A stretch of DNA of 64,000 nt from Pteria penguin (taxonomy: Eukaryota > Mollusca > Bivalvia > Pterioida > Pteriidae): positions 5,093,151 to 5,157,150 of the forward strand of contig CM068593.1 of NCBI GenBank assembly GCA_035048485.1, in the 5' to 3' direction. Within the stretch, counting starts at the first letter, position 1. Each line of letters begins with the position of its first letter. Position numbers and translations under genes: made by a program. Positions 10,454 through 25,400 of the stretch are shown one piece after another. The notes under the pieces were generated by a model. The model worked only from the letters and a program-made list of their open reading frames with translations. It did not search any database and had not been told where the DNA came from.

Positions 10454-13400
10454 GTAGGCATACTTTTGCACATCTGCGTAGAAATTTTATCTTACAAAAT
10501 GAAAATAATTCCATTATGATGTCTGCTGAAATGTACAGTAGCATAGTGGACCATCGTGGCTCTCATTGCGCGAATTGACTCTGATTATTGTCTCTTTGAT
10601 TTTATTTATAGCTCATGTATGCATTTTGGGTTCTACCACTAGTGATACTAACTTTTGATTTATATATCGATAGTTTTACTTACAAAGTTATGCAGTTAAA
10701 TTTCACCTCGTATTTTTCACCTCATGCAGCTAGCCATTATGCATTTTTTTTTCTAATTCTATCCAATCTAGGGTGTTGTAGAGAGCAGAATAACTGACTA
10801 TAGTAAGGGCACATGGGGTAGAAAGAGGCTTCTTTTGTTTATGTAATGGAACAGTAGACTACTTTTTCATTTGTGTGCACAGAAGGATACAGCCTAATGC
10901 TTTGTTTTTCCCTAATTTTGGTTGGCACGGATGTCATTAGAAGCCCGCAACTGGCAAAAATTGCTGTTAACTCTAGCTATCACTGCCGGCTACTTTTTTT
11001 CTAACAAAAATATAAATTGGAGAATTTTATTTCAGTGTTAGAAATTAATGCATGTCTGAGTCTGTGAGAAATAATTTTAATCACATACTCATGTAAGTGA
11101 TTTCTCATAGTATCGGCATGTTCAGTACAGTTCGCAAGTTAACAACATGTAGTGCCACTGTGTATATAAATAGTTCACCACGTACATTGCATCTATTCAT
11201 CAGCATAGTTGTGTTTTCAAAGTGCTAAATTTGGACAGGTCTTTTCAATTTATACCAACATTTTCCCTGCTCAGTTTTCAAGGTACGTGAATGTAAATGT
11301 TGAATTTGAATGAGGAAATAAAATCTAAAACATATTTTAAAACATATGTGTAGTAAATAACACTTTAGCCTTTACAAAAATGATAGCTGTGGACTTTCAA
11401 ATTTCACATTCCAGGGGTAATGTAAAATAGGAAAATAACTGGTGTCAAATGACTATGGCACTAAGTTGTGCCTAACAACAATCAGGGATTGAAATTATTG
11501 TAATTACTCGAATATAATACGCACCCGAGTATAATACGCACCCATAAAAATGACCTTGAAAATCATGAAAAATTGTCCAACTCCATGTATAATACACAAG
11601 GGAAAAAAGCCAAAACAAGATGGTAGTTTCATGTTGAAACAGCAAGACCGCGAGCTGAATTTGTTTTGCCGTATACCTTTTACAGTGTAATCGCATAACA
11701 TGTATTATTATCAAAAGCGGCTCAGAACGACCAGCCTTTATTCATCGTGTGATATCAGTGCTTTTCTCTCTTTCATTTCATTTACAATCAAACTCTCATA
11801 GACTTCAAATGTCTTAACTAGTACCCTCGTCCCATGTCCCATAGTGCGTGTCTACTATACTACGTGAACTTTACACAGAGATTGCAAATGTTTGTGAAGA
11901 CAAAATATATAAAGAATGAATGAATGAGTGTTATCCAAACTGTCGATGCTCGTGCCATTGTGGTCAAGTAGTTTCACCTGTTGCGTAACTATCGATTAAC
12001 CAATTAAGGATAAATCATTATATACCCCGTACAATCTGCTAATCAGAAACCTTTGCTAAATAACACAGCGCAAGTATTCTATTGTGTTCATTAAATGGCA
12101 CACTGTAGATATTACTCCTGTTATCGCCTTGGGCATTTACTACGGGAAGCAGACAATATACTGACAATAGATATATCTCATGTCTCTTGGGTTTGATTGA
12201 CGGCTTTAGATACTTTAATGGACACACGCACCCCTCTAAATCTGCCACTGAAACTTAAAAGCGTGGAAAAAAAGTTACAGATTTCTAACCCTATGTATAA
12301 TACGAGGTGAGACAATTAGGGGTCAAATTGGCGAAAAAAAGTGTGTATTATATTTTAGTAAATGCGGTAACTGTTTTGACCACAGGCTAATTTTAGCCAG
12401 TGGAATAAAAATCCACAGGCTAAAACAAAAAATATACACCTAAAATAGAAATCAAGAAAAAATGATGTTTTCAACACTATAATTCAAATACATCATACAC
12501 CATATTACAATGTAACATTAACAATATAAACTACTGACTAGTCTGTAAATCACTGACTTCTTTTGAAGAAGTTAGTTATCATCATGTCTGACGTTTCCTG
12601 CAGTCAAATTGAATCTACAGTGTTACATGGTACATGTTTACATGTAGTAAGGTGGTAGCTATTTACACGACGGTCATGTACCTAAGTAAAATGGACCATT
12701 TACACGACCCAGTGTCCGCCAATAAATAAAGATTCTGTATCAAACTTCCCAGCATATGTTTAGGAACGAGGGGCCTCGACAAGGAGTGTGTTAGGTATAC
12801 TGTGACACAGCCGTTGTGTAAATAGCCAAATCACTTTAGGTACACGACCGTCGTATATATAGCCATATCACTTTAAGTAAACTATTGTCGTGTAGATAGC
12901 CATTGCATACTCCCTCTGCTATTTACATGACCATTGTGTATATAGAAATTCCGGTTTACGTACACGACCGTCGTGCGAATAGCATCAGCGGTATTGTAAA
13001 CGCTTTCATACTGCCTAAAACATAAAGGATTATTCAAGCTTTTCTAACGCAGATATTGTCAAAACCCTGTAAAACAGACATCCTGATAAAAAACGGATTT
13101 GAAAACAGCGGAGATCGTATGGGGCAATGTAAATTAGTCACTCGGAATTTCCAAATTTCACTTGCATTTTGCGAGTATTTCCCATTAATTTTGATCCCTG
13201 ACAATGTACCACAATGGACATTCACGGATCCCAGAAATTGAGAGGTGAGACCAGGTGCCCGGGAGGAGTGAGCATCTCCTGTTTGGCTAGCCACACCTGC
13301 TGTGAATGCCCTGACAAACAGACGAAACAATATAATACAGCACTGTATATATACATGAATGTGAAAGAAGGGTATAAGAAACTACTAACCTGGTCGGAAA

Positions 13401-16400
13401 ATTAACTTGGTGCTGGTGACATGAGATTTATTCCTATATCACTGATAAAAGTCACCCTGTCTGTCTTTCCCTCCAGTTATGAAAGAAGTTTTAAAAACTC
13501 GTCATATAAATACAGCTGATAGTGAATGTATGCATGCTATGACCTGGACGCAAATACATGTACATACCTTTAACCTCTATTGTCATTTTCAAGTCAATAT
13601 GAAACCAGAAGATTTTTCTCAAATCAAGTCAAAAGGTACATTTTTGTATACTTTTTTGACGGCATCAATTTCCTGGGTCCAGCGCCATAAACTGAGAAAG
13701 TACTAAAGTCAATTATTTCATTTTAATCTATTCCATTATAAAACATTGTAATAAATTGTTATGCAGAATGCTTTAATTCTATTTATCTATAGACTAACTT
13801 AAAGAAATTGAAATCCCATTTATTAATTCATTGTTGAACAGAAGAATTTGAAAATATGAATTCAATATATTCTCAGTTTATGGTGGCGGACCCCGACTAG
13901 TAATAATGATTACATGATATTACATACATTAAAATCTCAACTGAACCCAATACTTATGAACTCTTCTGACCAGAAATTACATGTATATCCCTTTGTGTTA
14001 TACTTGAAACTTAACTGTTTAGGAATGTTTTGACTAATTTGATCAATCCTGACAAATTTATACAGAAAAGAATTCAGTAGACTTTGTATACATGTATGTG
14101 TAATTAAAATTTTCCAGTGATAGGTTGTATACAACAATTCCTGCAATTCCCTTTTTATACATCCACCATGAAATGGTCCGGGGCATATAGTGTTACCCTG
14201 TTCCATCATCATTCAGTTTTTGCTCATTTTCTCTCTGAAGGTTTGATAGATTAAATTGATATTTGATAATACAGATGTTTCAAGGGAAGATGCAGGTCAG
14301 GTTCGAATATGGGTGTGGTTTGGTAATTTTTAACAGAGTAATTGCCCTTGAACATAGAAAGTTTATTAAAAATGACATTTTCCATTTATTTTCTATGTGA
14401 AGATTTAATGGTTTAAATTGATATTGGGTGTATACATTGTAGATGTGTGTAAAGAAGATGCAGGTGAAGTTCGAATATTAGTGTTGTCCGTTAATTTTTG
14501 AGACAGTTATTCCCCTTGAACATGGAAAATTTCTTAAAAATTACAGTTTTTGCTCATTTTCTCTTTGAAGGTTGGATGCGTTAAATTGATGTTGGGTATA
14601 TAGATGTATCAAGGGAAAATGCAGGTCAAGTTGGAATATGGGTGTGTTCTGTTAATTTTGACAGAGTAATTGCCCTTGAGCATTAGAAATTTGTAAAATT
14701 TAAAATTTATTTCTCTGGTAATTATATTTCACCTCCTTAGCTGCCAGCGGGGGCATCTGTGTCACACCGACATATTAAAATTCTAGTTGTAAGGACTAAC
14801 TTAGATATATATTCAGTATTCTTTATCATCATAAATCGTTGACAGGAAGATAATATATGGTTACCAATTTGATTGACAGGATGGAGATCGTCACAATCCT
14901 TCACCATCACCTGTGGTACATGTTAGAGGTCTGTCTGATGTGGTGACAGAGGCAGATATAGTCAGAGCAGTGCAACACTTTGGAGTTGTCAGGTAATCAG
15001 CTGAACACTTAGGGGTCAGAGGATAACATCACAGGGCACCTGATCGTCCTAATATCAGCCCTATTCCGCCTCTCAAAAAGGCATATGTAATGTTTCCCCA
15101 TCAATTAATTGATAATTCCCCTTATATGAGCGATTTAAATCCTGCAAAAATATAATGTGTTTTATTGAAAAAATGAGTGCAAATAGAAATGTAAGTTATG
15201 TTCCTCAAAAGCTTACATGTAGCTTTAAAACTAAAAGCATAATCCAGGTGTCAGCAAACGTATATGTGATCACGGAAAACCATACTGTGCATAGTTTTGG
15301 TGTTTAAGATCAGCTTTTGCTTTCATTTGAAAATGAATGAATGAAAATTGTTTGCTGAGGTATTAAAAAAAACCTGATTTATTGAGTATGATAATAAAGA
15401 ATTTCTTTGTCAGCTATGTAATGATGATGCCAAGAAAACATCAAGCTCTGATTGAATTTGAAAACCTGACTGGGTCCCAGAACTGTGTTGAATATGCACA
15501 AGTAAGTAGAGCATTGCCTTATAACCTGAACTAGTTGATAATAAAAAGTCTTTAAAAATCCAAGTAATGGACAGTTTTATATTTTACAAAAGTAGCATTG
15601 AGTTGTAATAATGAATTGAAATGTACGTCACTGAATTTACACATGAATACAACTTTTTTGATATCATATATTCATAGAATTAAAAAGAATTTATCAGAAA
15701 AATAGTCAAAAGTTCTGTGATTATAAAATTTATGGTAGTACAATGTCAAAGTAATACAGATTCTGGAACAAGAAAGGGAGACTTGTACCGGTTTTAGGGT
15801 TTGTTATAGTACAGCCCAGGTGGTTTGTTATAGTACAGTCCAGGCTGTTTGTTATAGTACAGTCCAGGCAGTTTGTTATAGTACAGCCCAAGCAGTTTGT
15901 TATAGTACAGTCCAGACGGTTTGTAATAGAACAGTCCAGGTGGTTTGTTAAAGTACAGCCCAGGGGTTTGTTATAGTAGGGACGGTTTGTTATAGTACAG
16001 GCGGTTTGTTATAGTACAGCCCAGGCGGTTTGTTATAGTACAGTCCAGGCAGTTTGTTATAGTACAGTCCAGGCGGTTTGTTATAGTACAGCCCAGGCGG
16101 TTTGTTATATTACAGCCCAGGCGGTTTGTTATAGTACATTCCAAGCGGTTTGTAATAGTACAACCCAGGCGGTTTGTTATAGTATAGTCCAGGCGGTTTG
16201 TAATAGTACAAACCAGGCAGTTTGTTATAGTACAGTCCAGGCGGTTTGTTATAGTACAGCCCAGAGGGTTTGTTATAGTACAGCCCAGGTGGTTTGTTAT
16301 AGTACAGTCCAGGCGGTTTGTTATAGTACATTCTAGACGGTTTGTAATAGAACAGTCCAGGCGGTTTGTTATAGTACAGTCCAGGGGTTTGTTATAGTAC

Positions 16401-19400
16401 AGTCCAGACGGTTTGTTATAGTACAGTCCAGGTGGTTTGTTATAGTACAGCCCAGGGGTTTGTTATAGTAGGGACGGTTTGTTATAGTACAGCCCAGACG
16501 GTTTGTTATAGTACAGGCGGTTTGTTATAGTACAGCCCAGGCGGTTTGTAATAGTACAGCCCTGGCGGTTTGTTATAGTACGGTCCAGGTGGTTTGTTAT
16601 AGTACAGCCCAGGGGTTTGTTATAGTAGGGACAGTTTGTTATAGTACAGCCCCGGCGTTTGTTATAGTACAGGCAGTTTGTTATAGTACAGCCCAGACGG
16701 TTTGTTATAGTACAGCCCAGACGCTTTGTAATAGTACAACCCAGGCGGTTTGTTTTAGTACAGCTCAGGCGGTTTGTTATATTACAGTCCAGGCTGTTTG
16801 TTTTAGTACAGCCCAGACGGTTTGTTAAAGTACAGTCCAGGTGGTTTGTTATAGTACAGCCCAGGCAGTTTGTTATAGTAGGGACGGTTTGTTCTAGTAC
16901 AGCCCAGGCGGTTTGTTATATTACAGCCCAGGCTGTTTGTTTTAGTACAGCCCAGGCGGTTTGTTATAGTACAGTCCAGGTGGTTTGTTATAGTACAGCC
17001 CAGGCAGTTTGTTATAGTACAGCCCAGGCGGTTTGTTATAGTAGAGACGGTTTGTTACAGTAGAGCCCAGGCAGTTTGTTATAGTAGAGCCCAGGCGGTG
17101 TGTTATAATACAGCCCAGACGGTTTTTTATAGTATAGTCCAGGTGGTTTGTTATAGTACAGTCCAGGTACTTTGTTATAGTAGGGACGGTTTGTAATAGC
17201 ACAGCCCAGGTGGTTTGTTATAGTACAGCCCAGGGGCTTGTTATAGTAGGGACGGTTTGTTATAGTACAGCCCCGGCGTTTGTTATAGTACAGGCGGTTT
17301 GTTATAGTACAGCCCAGACAGTTTGTTATAGTACAGCCCAGACGCTTTGTAATAGTACAGCCCAGGCGGTTTGTTATAGTACAGTCCAGGCGGTTTGTTA
17401 TAGTACAGCCCAGGCTCTTTGTTATAGTACATCCCAGGCTGTTTGTTATAGTACAGCCCAGACCGTTTGTTATAGTACAGTCCAGGTGGTTTGTTATCGT
17501 ACAGCCCAGGCGGTTTGTTATAGTACAGCCCAGGTGGTTTGTTATAGTACAGTCCAGAGGGTTTATTATAGTACAGCCCAGGTGGTTTGTTATAGTACAG
17601 CCCAGGCGGTTTGTTATAGTACAGCCCAGGTGGTTTGTTATAGTACAGCCCAGGCAGTTTGTTATAGTACAGCCTAGGCGGTGTGTTATAATACAGCCCA
17701 GACGGTTTGTTATAGTACAGTCCAGGTGGTTTGTTATAGTACAGTCCAGGTGGTTTGTTATAGTAGGGACGGTTTGTTATAGTACAGCCCAGACGGCTTG
17801 TTATAGTACAGGTGGTTTGTTATAGTACAGCCCAGCTGGTTTGTTATAGTACAGCGCAGGCGGTTTATTATAGTACAGCCCAGGTGGTTTGTTATAGTAC
17901 AGCCCAGGTGGTTTGTTATAGTACAGCCCCCGGTGGTTTGTTATAGTACAGCCCAGGCAGTTTGTTATAGTACAGCCTAGGCGGTGTGTTATAATACAGC
18001 CCAGACGGTTTGTTATAGTACAGTCCAGGTGGTTTGTTATAGTACAGTCCAGGTGGTTTGTTATAGTAGGGACGGTTTGTTATAGTACAGGCGGTTTGTT
18101 ATAGTACAGTCCAGGCAGTTTGTTATAGTACAGTCCAGGCGGTTTGTTATTTTTATACTAAACACAGATGGCCTCATAAAAATTTTTTCACCAATGCAGT
18201 ATTACAGACTATTTATTAGCAGCTTGCAGAGTTTGTACTTTATTACTTAATTGTTTTTTCCTATCAGTATTTTATAATCCACAATGAATCATAATCTTAT
18301 ACTATTTTTTTTCATTTATTTATTACAAGTAATAAACTTACAGTGTATGTAAAACTTCATGGATTCATGCTGGGTTAACTGAAAACTGAAAGTGCTGCAG
18401 TTGTTTCCAATTGTTCCGTTCATCAGCGGTTTGTTATAGTACAGCCCAGGCAGTTTGTTATAGTACAGCCCAGGCGGTTTGTTATAGTAGAGACGGTTTG
18501 TTATAGTAGAGCCCAGGCAGTTTGTTATAGTAGAGCCCAGGCGGTGTGTTATAATACAGCCCAGACGGTTTTATAGTATAGTCCAGGTGGTTTGTTATAG
18601 TACAGTCCAGGTACTTTGTTATAGTAGGGACGGTTTGTTAAAGCACAGCCCAGGTGGTTTTTTATAGTACAGCCCCGGCGTTTGTTATAGTTCAGGCGGT
18701 TTGTTATAGTACAGCCCAGACGGTTTGTTATAGTACAGCCCAGACGCTTTGTAATAGTACAGCCCAGGCGGTTTGTTATAGTACAGTCCAGGCGGTTTGT
18801 TATAGTACAGTCCAGGCTGTTTGTTATAGTACAGCCCAGGCTCTTTGTTATAGTACAGCCCAGACCGTTTGTTATAGTACAGTCCAGGTGGTTTGTTATA
18901 GTACAGCCCAGACCGTTTGTTATAGTACAGTCCAGGTGGTTTGTTATAGTACAGCCCAGGCAGTTTGTTATAGTACAGCCCAGGTGGTTTGTTATAGTAC
19001 AGCCCAGGCGGTTTATTATAGTACAGCCCAGGTGCTTTGTTATAGTACAGCCCAGGCGGTTTGTTATAGTACAGCCCAGGTGGTTTGTTATAGTACAGCC
19101 CAGGCAGTTTGTTATAGTACAGCCTAGGCGGTGTGTTATAATACAGCCCAGACGGTTTGTTATAGTACAGTCCAGGTGGTTTGTTATAGTACAGTCCAGG
19201 TGGTTTGTTATAGTAGGGACGGTTTGTTATAGTACAGCCCAGATGGCTTGTTATAGTACAGGTGGTTTGTTATAGTACAGCCCAGCTGGTTTGTTATAGT
19301 ACAGCCCAGGCGGTTTATTATAGTACAGCCCGGGCAGTTTGTTATAGTACAGTCCAGGCGGTTTGTTATTTTTATACTAAACACAGATGGCCTCATAAAA

Positions 19401-22400
19401 AATTTTTCACCAATGCAGTATTACAGACTATTTATTAGCAGCTTGCAGAGTTTGTACTTTATTCCTTAATTGTTTTTTCCTATCAGTATTTTATAATTCA
19501 CAATGAATCATAATCTTATACTATTTTTTTTCATTTATTTATTACAAGTAATAAACTTACAGTGTATGTAAAACTTCATGGATTCATGCTGGGTTAACTG
19601 AAAACTGAAAGTGCTGCAGTTGTTTCCAATTGTTCCCTTCATCAGCCTAACATGAAATGCATAACATGAAAATTTCTCCCTTTAGTATGGTAGAGAGTTA
19701 CTCCTTGTGACAACCCTGTAAATATTGTAGAAAATCATATTGTAAATTTACATGAAATCTACATGTATGTAAAATGATCTGTTCTTATAAACTAAAGTAT
19801 GACTTGACTTCACAAATATGACTTTGTTTAGATTTGATGTCATAATCATACAAAAAGATAGTGAAGAAATAAATATATGTGTTAAGTTTGCTTATTGATT
19901 ACAGAATTGTTGTATTGAATATGTATAATGACTAAGTCATTGACTGGAAATTGTTAAATATTCCTGTCTGAAGGATTAGGATCCCTCAAGCTCAGTCCAG
20001 TGTCGTGTCATGTTCCATGTCGTGTTACATCCTGTGTCATGTCCGTGTCACATCACATCCTTTGTCATGCCAAAAAATGTCTTGTCACATCTGTCATGTC
20101 ATGTATGTGCCATGTCACATCCTGTGTAATGTCATGTCCTGTATAATGTCACATCCTTGTTTGGAATATTTTTGCTGCATTTTATGAATTAGTAATGATT
20201 ATGGGATTTATCACATGGGGAGGGAACATGAATCTTTTTTAATCAGATTGTAAAGAAATGCAGTAGAGTTTCTGGTTAGAGTTTGTTGTTAATTTTAGTT
20301 TTTTTTTCTTTCAGCACAGTCAGATTTATATTGGTGAACATCCAGCGTATTTCAACTACTCCACAAGTTCAAGAATTCAAAGACCTGGGTAAGAAATCCA
20401 AGGGGTTTGAAAAATAATTGATAGTGTTCTTTATTATTAAGCAAAATGGAAAAAGAGACTTACTTACAACAATTATTTGCATTGATGTTGTATGGTAGTA
20501 ATATAAATTTTTGTCAACATAACTTGAATGATTCTAAATTGAACTGTCAAAACAAATTGCCCTTATCATGTGTGGGAATCAACAAATGTATACTTAAGAT
20601 TTTTGTTTTGGAGGACTGAGTACTCTAAGTGTTCCACTCCATATTATCTTTTGGAGGACTAAGTATTCTAAGCGTCATAATCCATATTATCTTTTGGAGG
20701 ACTGAGTACTCCAAGTGTTCTACTTCATATTGTCTTTGGAGGACTTAGTACTCCAAGTGAGGACTGAGTACTCCAAGTGTTCTACTCCATATTGTATTTG
20801 GAGGACTGAGTACTCCAAGTGTTCTACTCCATATTGTCTTTGGAGGACTGAGTACTCCAAGAGTTCCACTCCATATTGTCTTTTGAAGAACTGAGTACTC
20901 TAAGTGTTCTACTCCATATTGTGTTTTGGAGGACTGAGTACTCTAAATGTCCTACTCCATATTGTGTTTTGGAGGACTGAGTACTCTAAATGTTCTACTC
21001 CATATTATCTTTGGAGGACTGAGTACTCCAAGTGTTCTACTCCATATTGTCTTTTGAGGACTGAGTACTCTAAATGTTTTCTCCATATTGTCTTTTGAGG
21101 ACTGAGTACTCTAAATGTTTTCTCCATATTGTCTTTGGAGGACTGAGTACTCCAATTGTTCTACTCCATATTGTCTTTGGAGGACTGAGTACTCTAAATG
21201 TTTTCTCCATATTGTCTTTGGAGGTCTGAGTACTCTAAATGTTTTCTCCATATTGTCTTTGGAGGACTGAGTATTCTAAATGTTTTCTCCATATTGTCTT
21301 TGGAGGACTGAGTACTCTAAATGTTTTCTCCATATTGTCTTTGGAGGACTGAGTACTTTAAATGTTTTCTCCATATTGTCTTTGGAGGACTGAGTATTCT
21401 AAATGTTTTCTCCATATTGTCTTTGGAGGACTGAGTACTCTAAATGTTTTCTCCATATTGTCTTTGGAGGACTGAGTATTCTAAATGTTTTCTCCATATT
21501 GTCTTTGGAGGACTGAGTACTCTAAATGTTTTCTCCATATTGTCTTTGGAGGACTGAGTACTCTAAGTGTTCTACTCCATATTGTCTTTGGAGGACTGAG
21601 TACTCTAAATGTTTTCTCCATATTGTCTTTGGAGGACTGAGTACTCTAAATGTTTTCTCCATATTGTCTTTGGAGGACTGAGTACTCTAAATGTTTTCTC
21701 CATATTGTCTTGGGAGGACTGAGTACTCTAAATGTTCAAATAAAATGTGCATGTTTCCTGCAACCAGCTGAAAACATTGTGGACTTCCAACATAATGCTA
21801 GGTTCAACATATGTGCTCCACTATTAGACCAAAAGAAAAAAATATGCATGTTTCCTGTAACCCAACTGACTCTAATATCCGGCCTGACCATAAACTTTTT
21901 TATTGCATTTTCAATGTAGTTTTTGTATGCAGGGGTTAGTTGTTTAGGTAGAAAATAAGTAGTTGTCATTGGGGAGTGGTCCAAATGCATTCTAGTTGCC
22001 ATCAGGCATTGATTCGGTAACAAGTAAAATGCTTTTAAAAAAAAGGAAGAAATACCGACCTACCAACCCAAATGTTTTTAGCTCACCTGAGCCAAAGGCT
22101 CAGGTGAGCCATTGTGATCAATCACCGTCCGCCGTCCGTCCGTCGTCCGTCGTCTGTCGTCCGTCGTTAACTTTTCACATTTTCGACTTCTTCTCCAGAA
22201 CCACTGAACAGAATTTGATGAAACTTGATAAGCATGTAGTACTCATGGTCCCCTACAAGTGTTGTTGTTTTTCGTCCGGATTCATCAACAGGTGGCGCCA
22301 CCACAAGCAAAAGTAGGTCAAAGAGGGTACCCTCCTTTGACAAACTTCTTCTTCAGAACGGTGGCATACAGAGACAAACCAAATGCATAGGAATGATCTA

Positions 22401-25400
22401 GAGGGATGTGTGAAGAAGTGTTGTTATTTTTGGTTCCATTCCGAAATCAAATTTTTGACGTTTTTTTGTACTTGGTAGTTTTAATGCAGAAAAGAGGTAT
22501 TTTTTTCTTTTAGTAAACATTGATGCATTAATTTGGTTTAATTTGATCATTTTGATGGTAAGAAATACTACTGCGAAGAAAATTTTTCAATATTTTATGT
22601 TTTGGATTTTTTATGAATTTTTTAAGACTTTCAAGAAAAAGGGGGGTGGGATAATTGGTGTAAACATTTCACAGTTTGAACTTTTTCTTCGGAACCACTT
22701 GCTGGAATTCAATGAAACTTGGCATGCATCAAATACTCAAGGTCCCCGACAAATGTGGTCATCTTTGTCAGGATCCATGAACAGGTGGCACCACCACAGA
22801 CAAAAGTAGGTCACAGAGGGTACCCTCCTTTGACAAACTTCTTATTCAGATCGGGTGCATACAGCGACAAACCGACTGCATAGGAATGATTTAGAGGAAT
22901 ATGGGAAGAAGTGTTGATATTTTTGGTTCCATTCTGAAATCAAATTTTTGACGTTTTTTCATTTTTATTTTGGACTTTGTTATTTTAATGCATTAAAGAG
23001 TTATTATTTTCTTTTAGTAAACATTGATGCATTCATTTGGTTTCATTTAATCATTTCTATGGTAAGGAATGCTGGTGCGAAGGAATTTTTTCAATATCTC
23101 GATTTTTGAATTTTTTATGAATTTTTTAAGACTTCCAAGAAAAGGGGGGGGGGGGGGGGGGGGCAATTTTTCATATCTTCAACTTGATCTACAGAATAAC
23201 TTGAAGGATTGTGATAAAACTGGGTAGGATGCAAGTACTCATAGTCCTTTTCAAAGGTTTTGGTTTTTGTGCGGATCATCCAAATTGGTTAACAGATAAT
23301 GCCACCATGTCTAAAAGTAGGTCTCACAATGGTACATATACCGCTTGGTAATTGAAATATGGAGAGTAGCGGTTCAAATCCAGCTGTGGTCAAAAAATTT
23401 TTTTTTTTTTTACACATCTAAATAAGTTTTTAGATGTTTCTCAACACTCAACATATGAAATTAGGAATTTTACGTTTAAGACTTCCAAAAAAAAAAGGGG
23501 GGGGGGTGGGGGGGGGGGGGTTGGGGTTTGGCCATTTTTCACATTTTCAACTTTTTCTACAAAACTGTTTGAAGGATTTTAATAAATCTTGGTAGAAATA
23601 GGTCACTTATGATCCTCTTCAAATTCTGTTGTTTTCGTCCAGACCTCTTTACAGGTGGCGCCACCATAGTCAAGAGTAGGTCACAAAAGAGTTCCCTCGT
23701 TTAACAATATTCTTTTTCATACGGGCTGTATACAGAGACAAACAGAATGCATAGAAATGATCTAGAGGGATGAGTGAAGATGTATTGTCATTTTGGTTCC
23801 CTTCCAAAATCAAATTTTAGAATTTTTTTCGACATTTCTTTGGACTTGGTGATTCAATGCAGAAAAAAGTGTCATATTTCCTAGTTAATTGATAATGATG
23901 ATTTCTTATGGACTATTGTGATCATAATTATGGTAAGGATTGTTACCTTGAAAGAATTTTGTCAATATCTCAATTTTTTGGATTTTCTATGAATTTTTTA
24001 AGACTTCCAAATGAGGGTGTGTAGGAACAATTCAATCACATTTTTCACTTCTGCTGTTATACCACATGAAAGATTTTAATGAAACATGGAATACATGAAG
24101 TACTAAAAGTCTGCTATCAATTTGGTAAATTTCATCCAAATTGGTTAACAGATAATGCCACCATGTCTAAAAAGCAGTTCTCACAATAGTACATATACCA
24201 CTTGGTAATTGATATATGGAGAGTAGCGGTTCAAATCCAGCTGTGGTCAAAATTTTTTTTTCATTTCTTTACACATCTAAATGAGTTTTTAGATGTTTCT
24301 CAACACTCAAGATATGAAATTAGGCAATTTTAAGTTAGATCTGGACAATATTTGAAACAATTGTTGTTCATGACCCAGACTTGAAATCAGTCAACAAAAG
24401 GCCCCACCTAAAGAAAATGACTTAACTTGTTGCCCTGAATGACTTCTTGCAGAGACAAAGGAAATGCTTAATATCAAAATCACCTGAATGGATGTGCAAA
24501 AAAGTGTTGTTTTTTATTCTAGCCTGAAATAAAATTTGACATATTTTCAACATCTGTGTTGACTTAGTCACATTAATGCAAAAATAAATGAATTCCTCCT
24601 TCATGCATGACTGATAATCTAGGTACTCAGGTGAGCGATATAGACCCACTTGGGCCTCTTGTTTAGCTTGTTAAGGAAACATGCAAAATTTTTTGTTTGG
24701 CCTTACTTGATGTATGTAGGATATATAGAGCATGAAGGATACATCTGGTACAGTAATTATAAAGAATGGCCATAGTGAATGAGCTTGACGATAGATCAGA
24801 ATTTACAAAATATGCATACACGTATGACATACACAGTAATGTAGATAGTCTCTCAGTATAAGTGTTTTACAGAGGTGGAGATGGAGACGCGAGGGGAGGC
24901 AACCATATTCTATTGTTCACAGTGATGAACCCTCAGTACCCTATAACTGTGGTAAGTGAAAATTGAAAATCTCATGTAGACATACCATGTCTGTCACAGA
25001 CACTGTAGATGTATCTGAATGATTCATTCTGTACTCAGTTTCTTATTTTCAATAAAGAATTTTTTTGACTTCTCGGTTTATGACGAATCTTTCTTCTCAA
25101 TTTATAACACAGCCATCTTTCTGTCTGTATTATCAGGGCTGTACAAACTTATGTAAACTTAGTTAATCTGTAATCGTCATACTAAAACTAGTAGAAGTTA
25201 AAGTTAAGAAGTAGGACATTTTTACCATGGTGACATTCAGTTTGACATTGTTAACACTACTGGGACCAAAAACCCCTGAGAATCCCGTTTTTCACTGCAA
25301 AACTCTGCAACACCCTGAAAAACTCTGAAAAACACTGAAGTCTGCCTGAAAAACTCTGACAGCCCTGATAAACACTGAAAAACTCTGAAGTCTACCCTGA

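Noticed and set aside
16110..19127. Frames with Val-Cys-Tyr-Ser-Thr-Ala repeats
   Set aside because: They arise from the 24-25 bp array in intron 3.
21996..22316. Frame of 106 codons with a similar frame at 41545 and related frames at 22543 and 42050
   Set aside because: These recur because they lie in copies of the HINE-like element. They include simple CGTC repeats and have no conserved domain.
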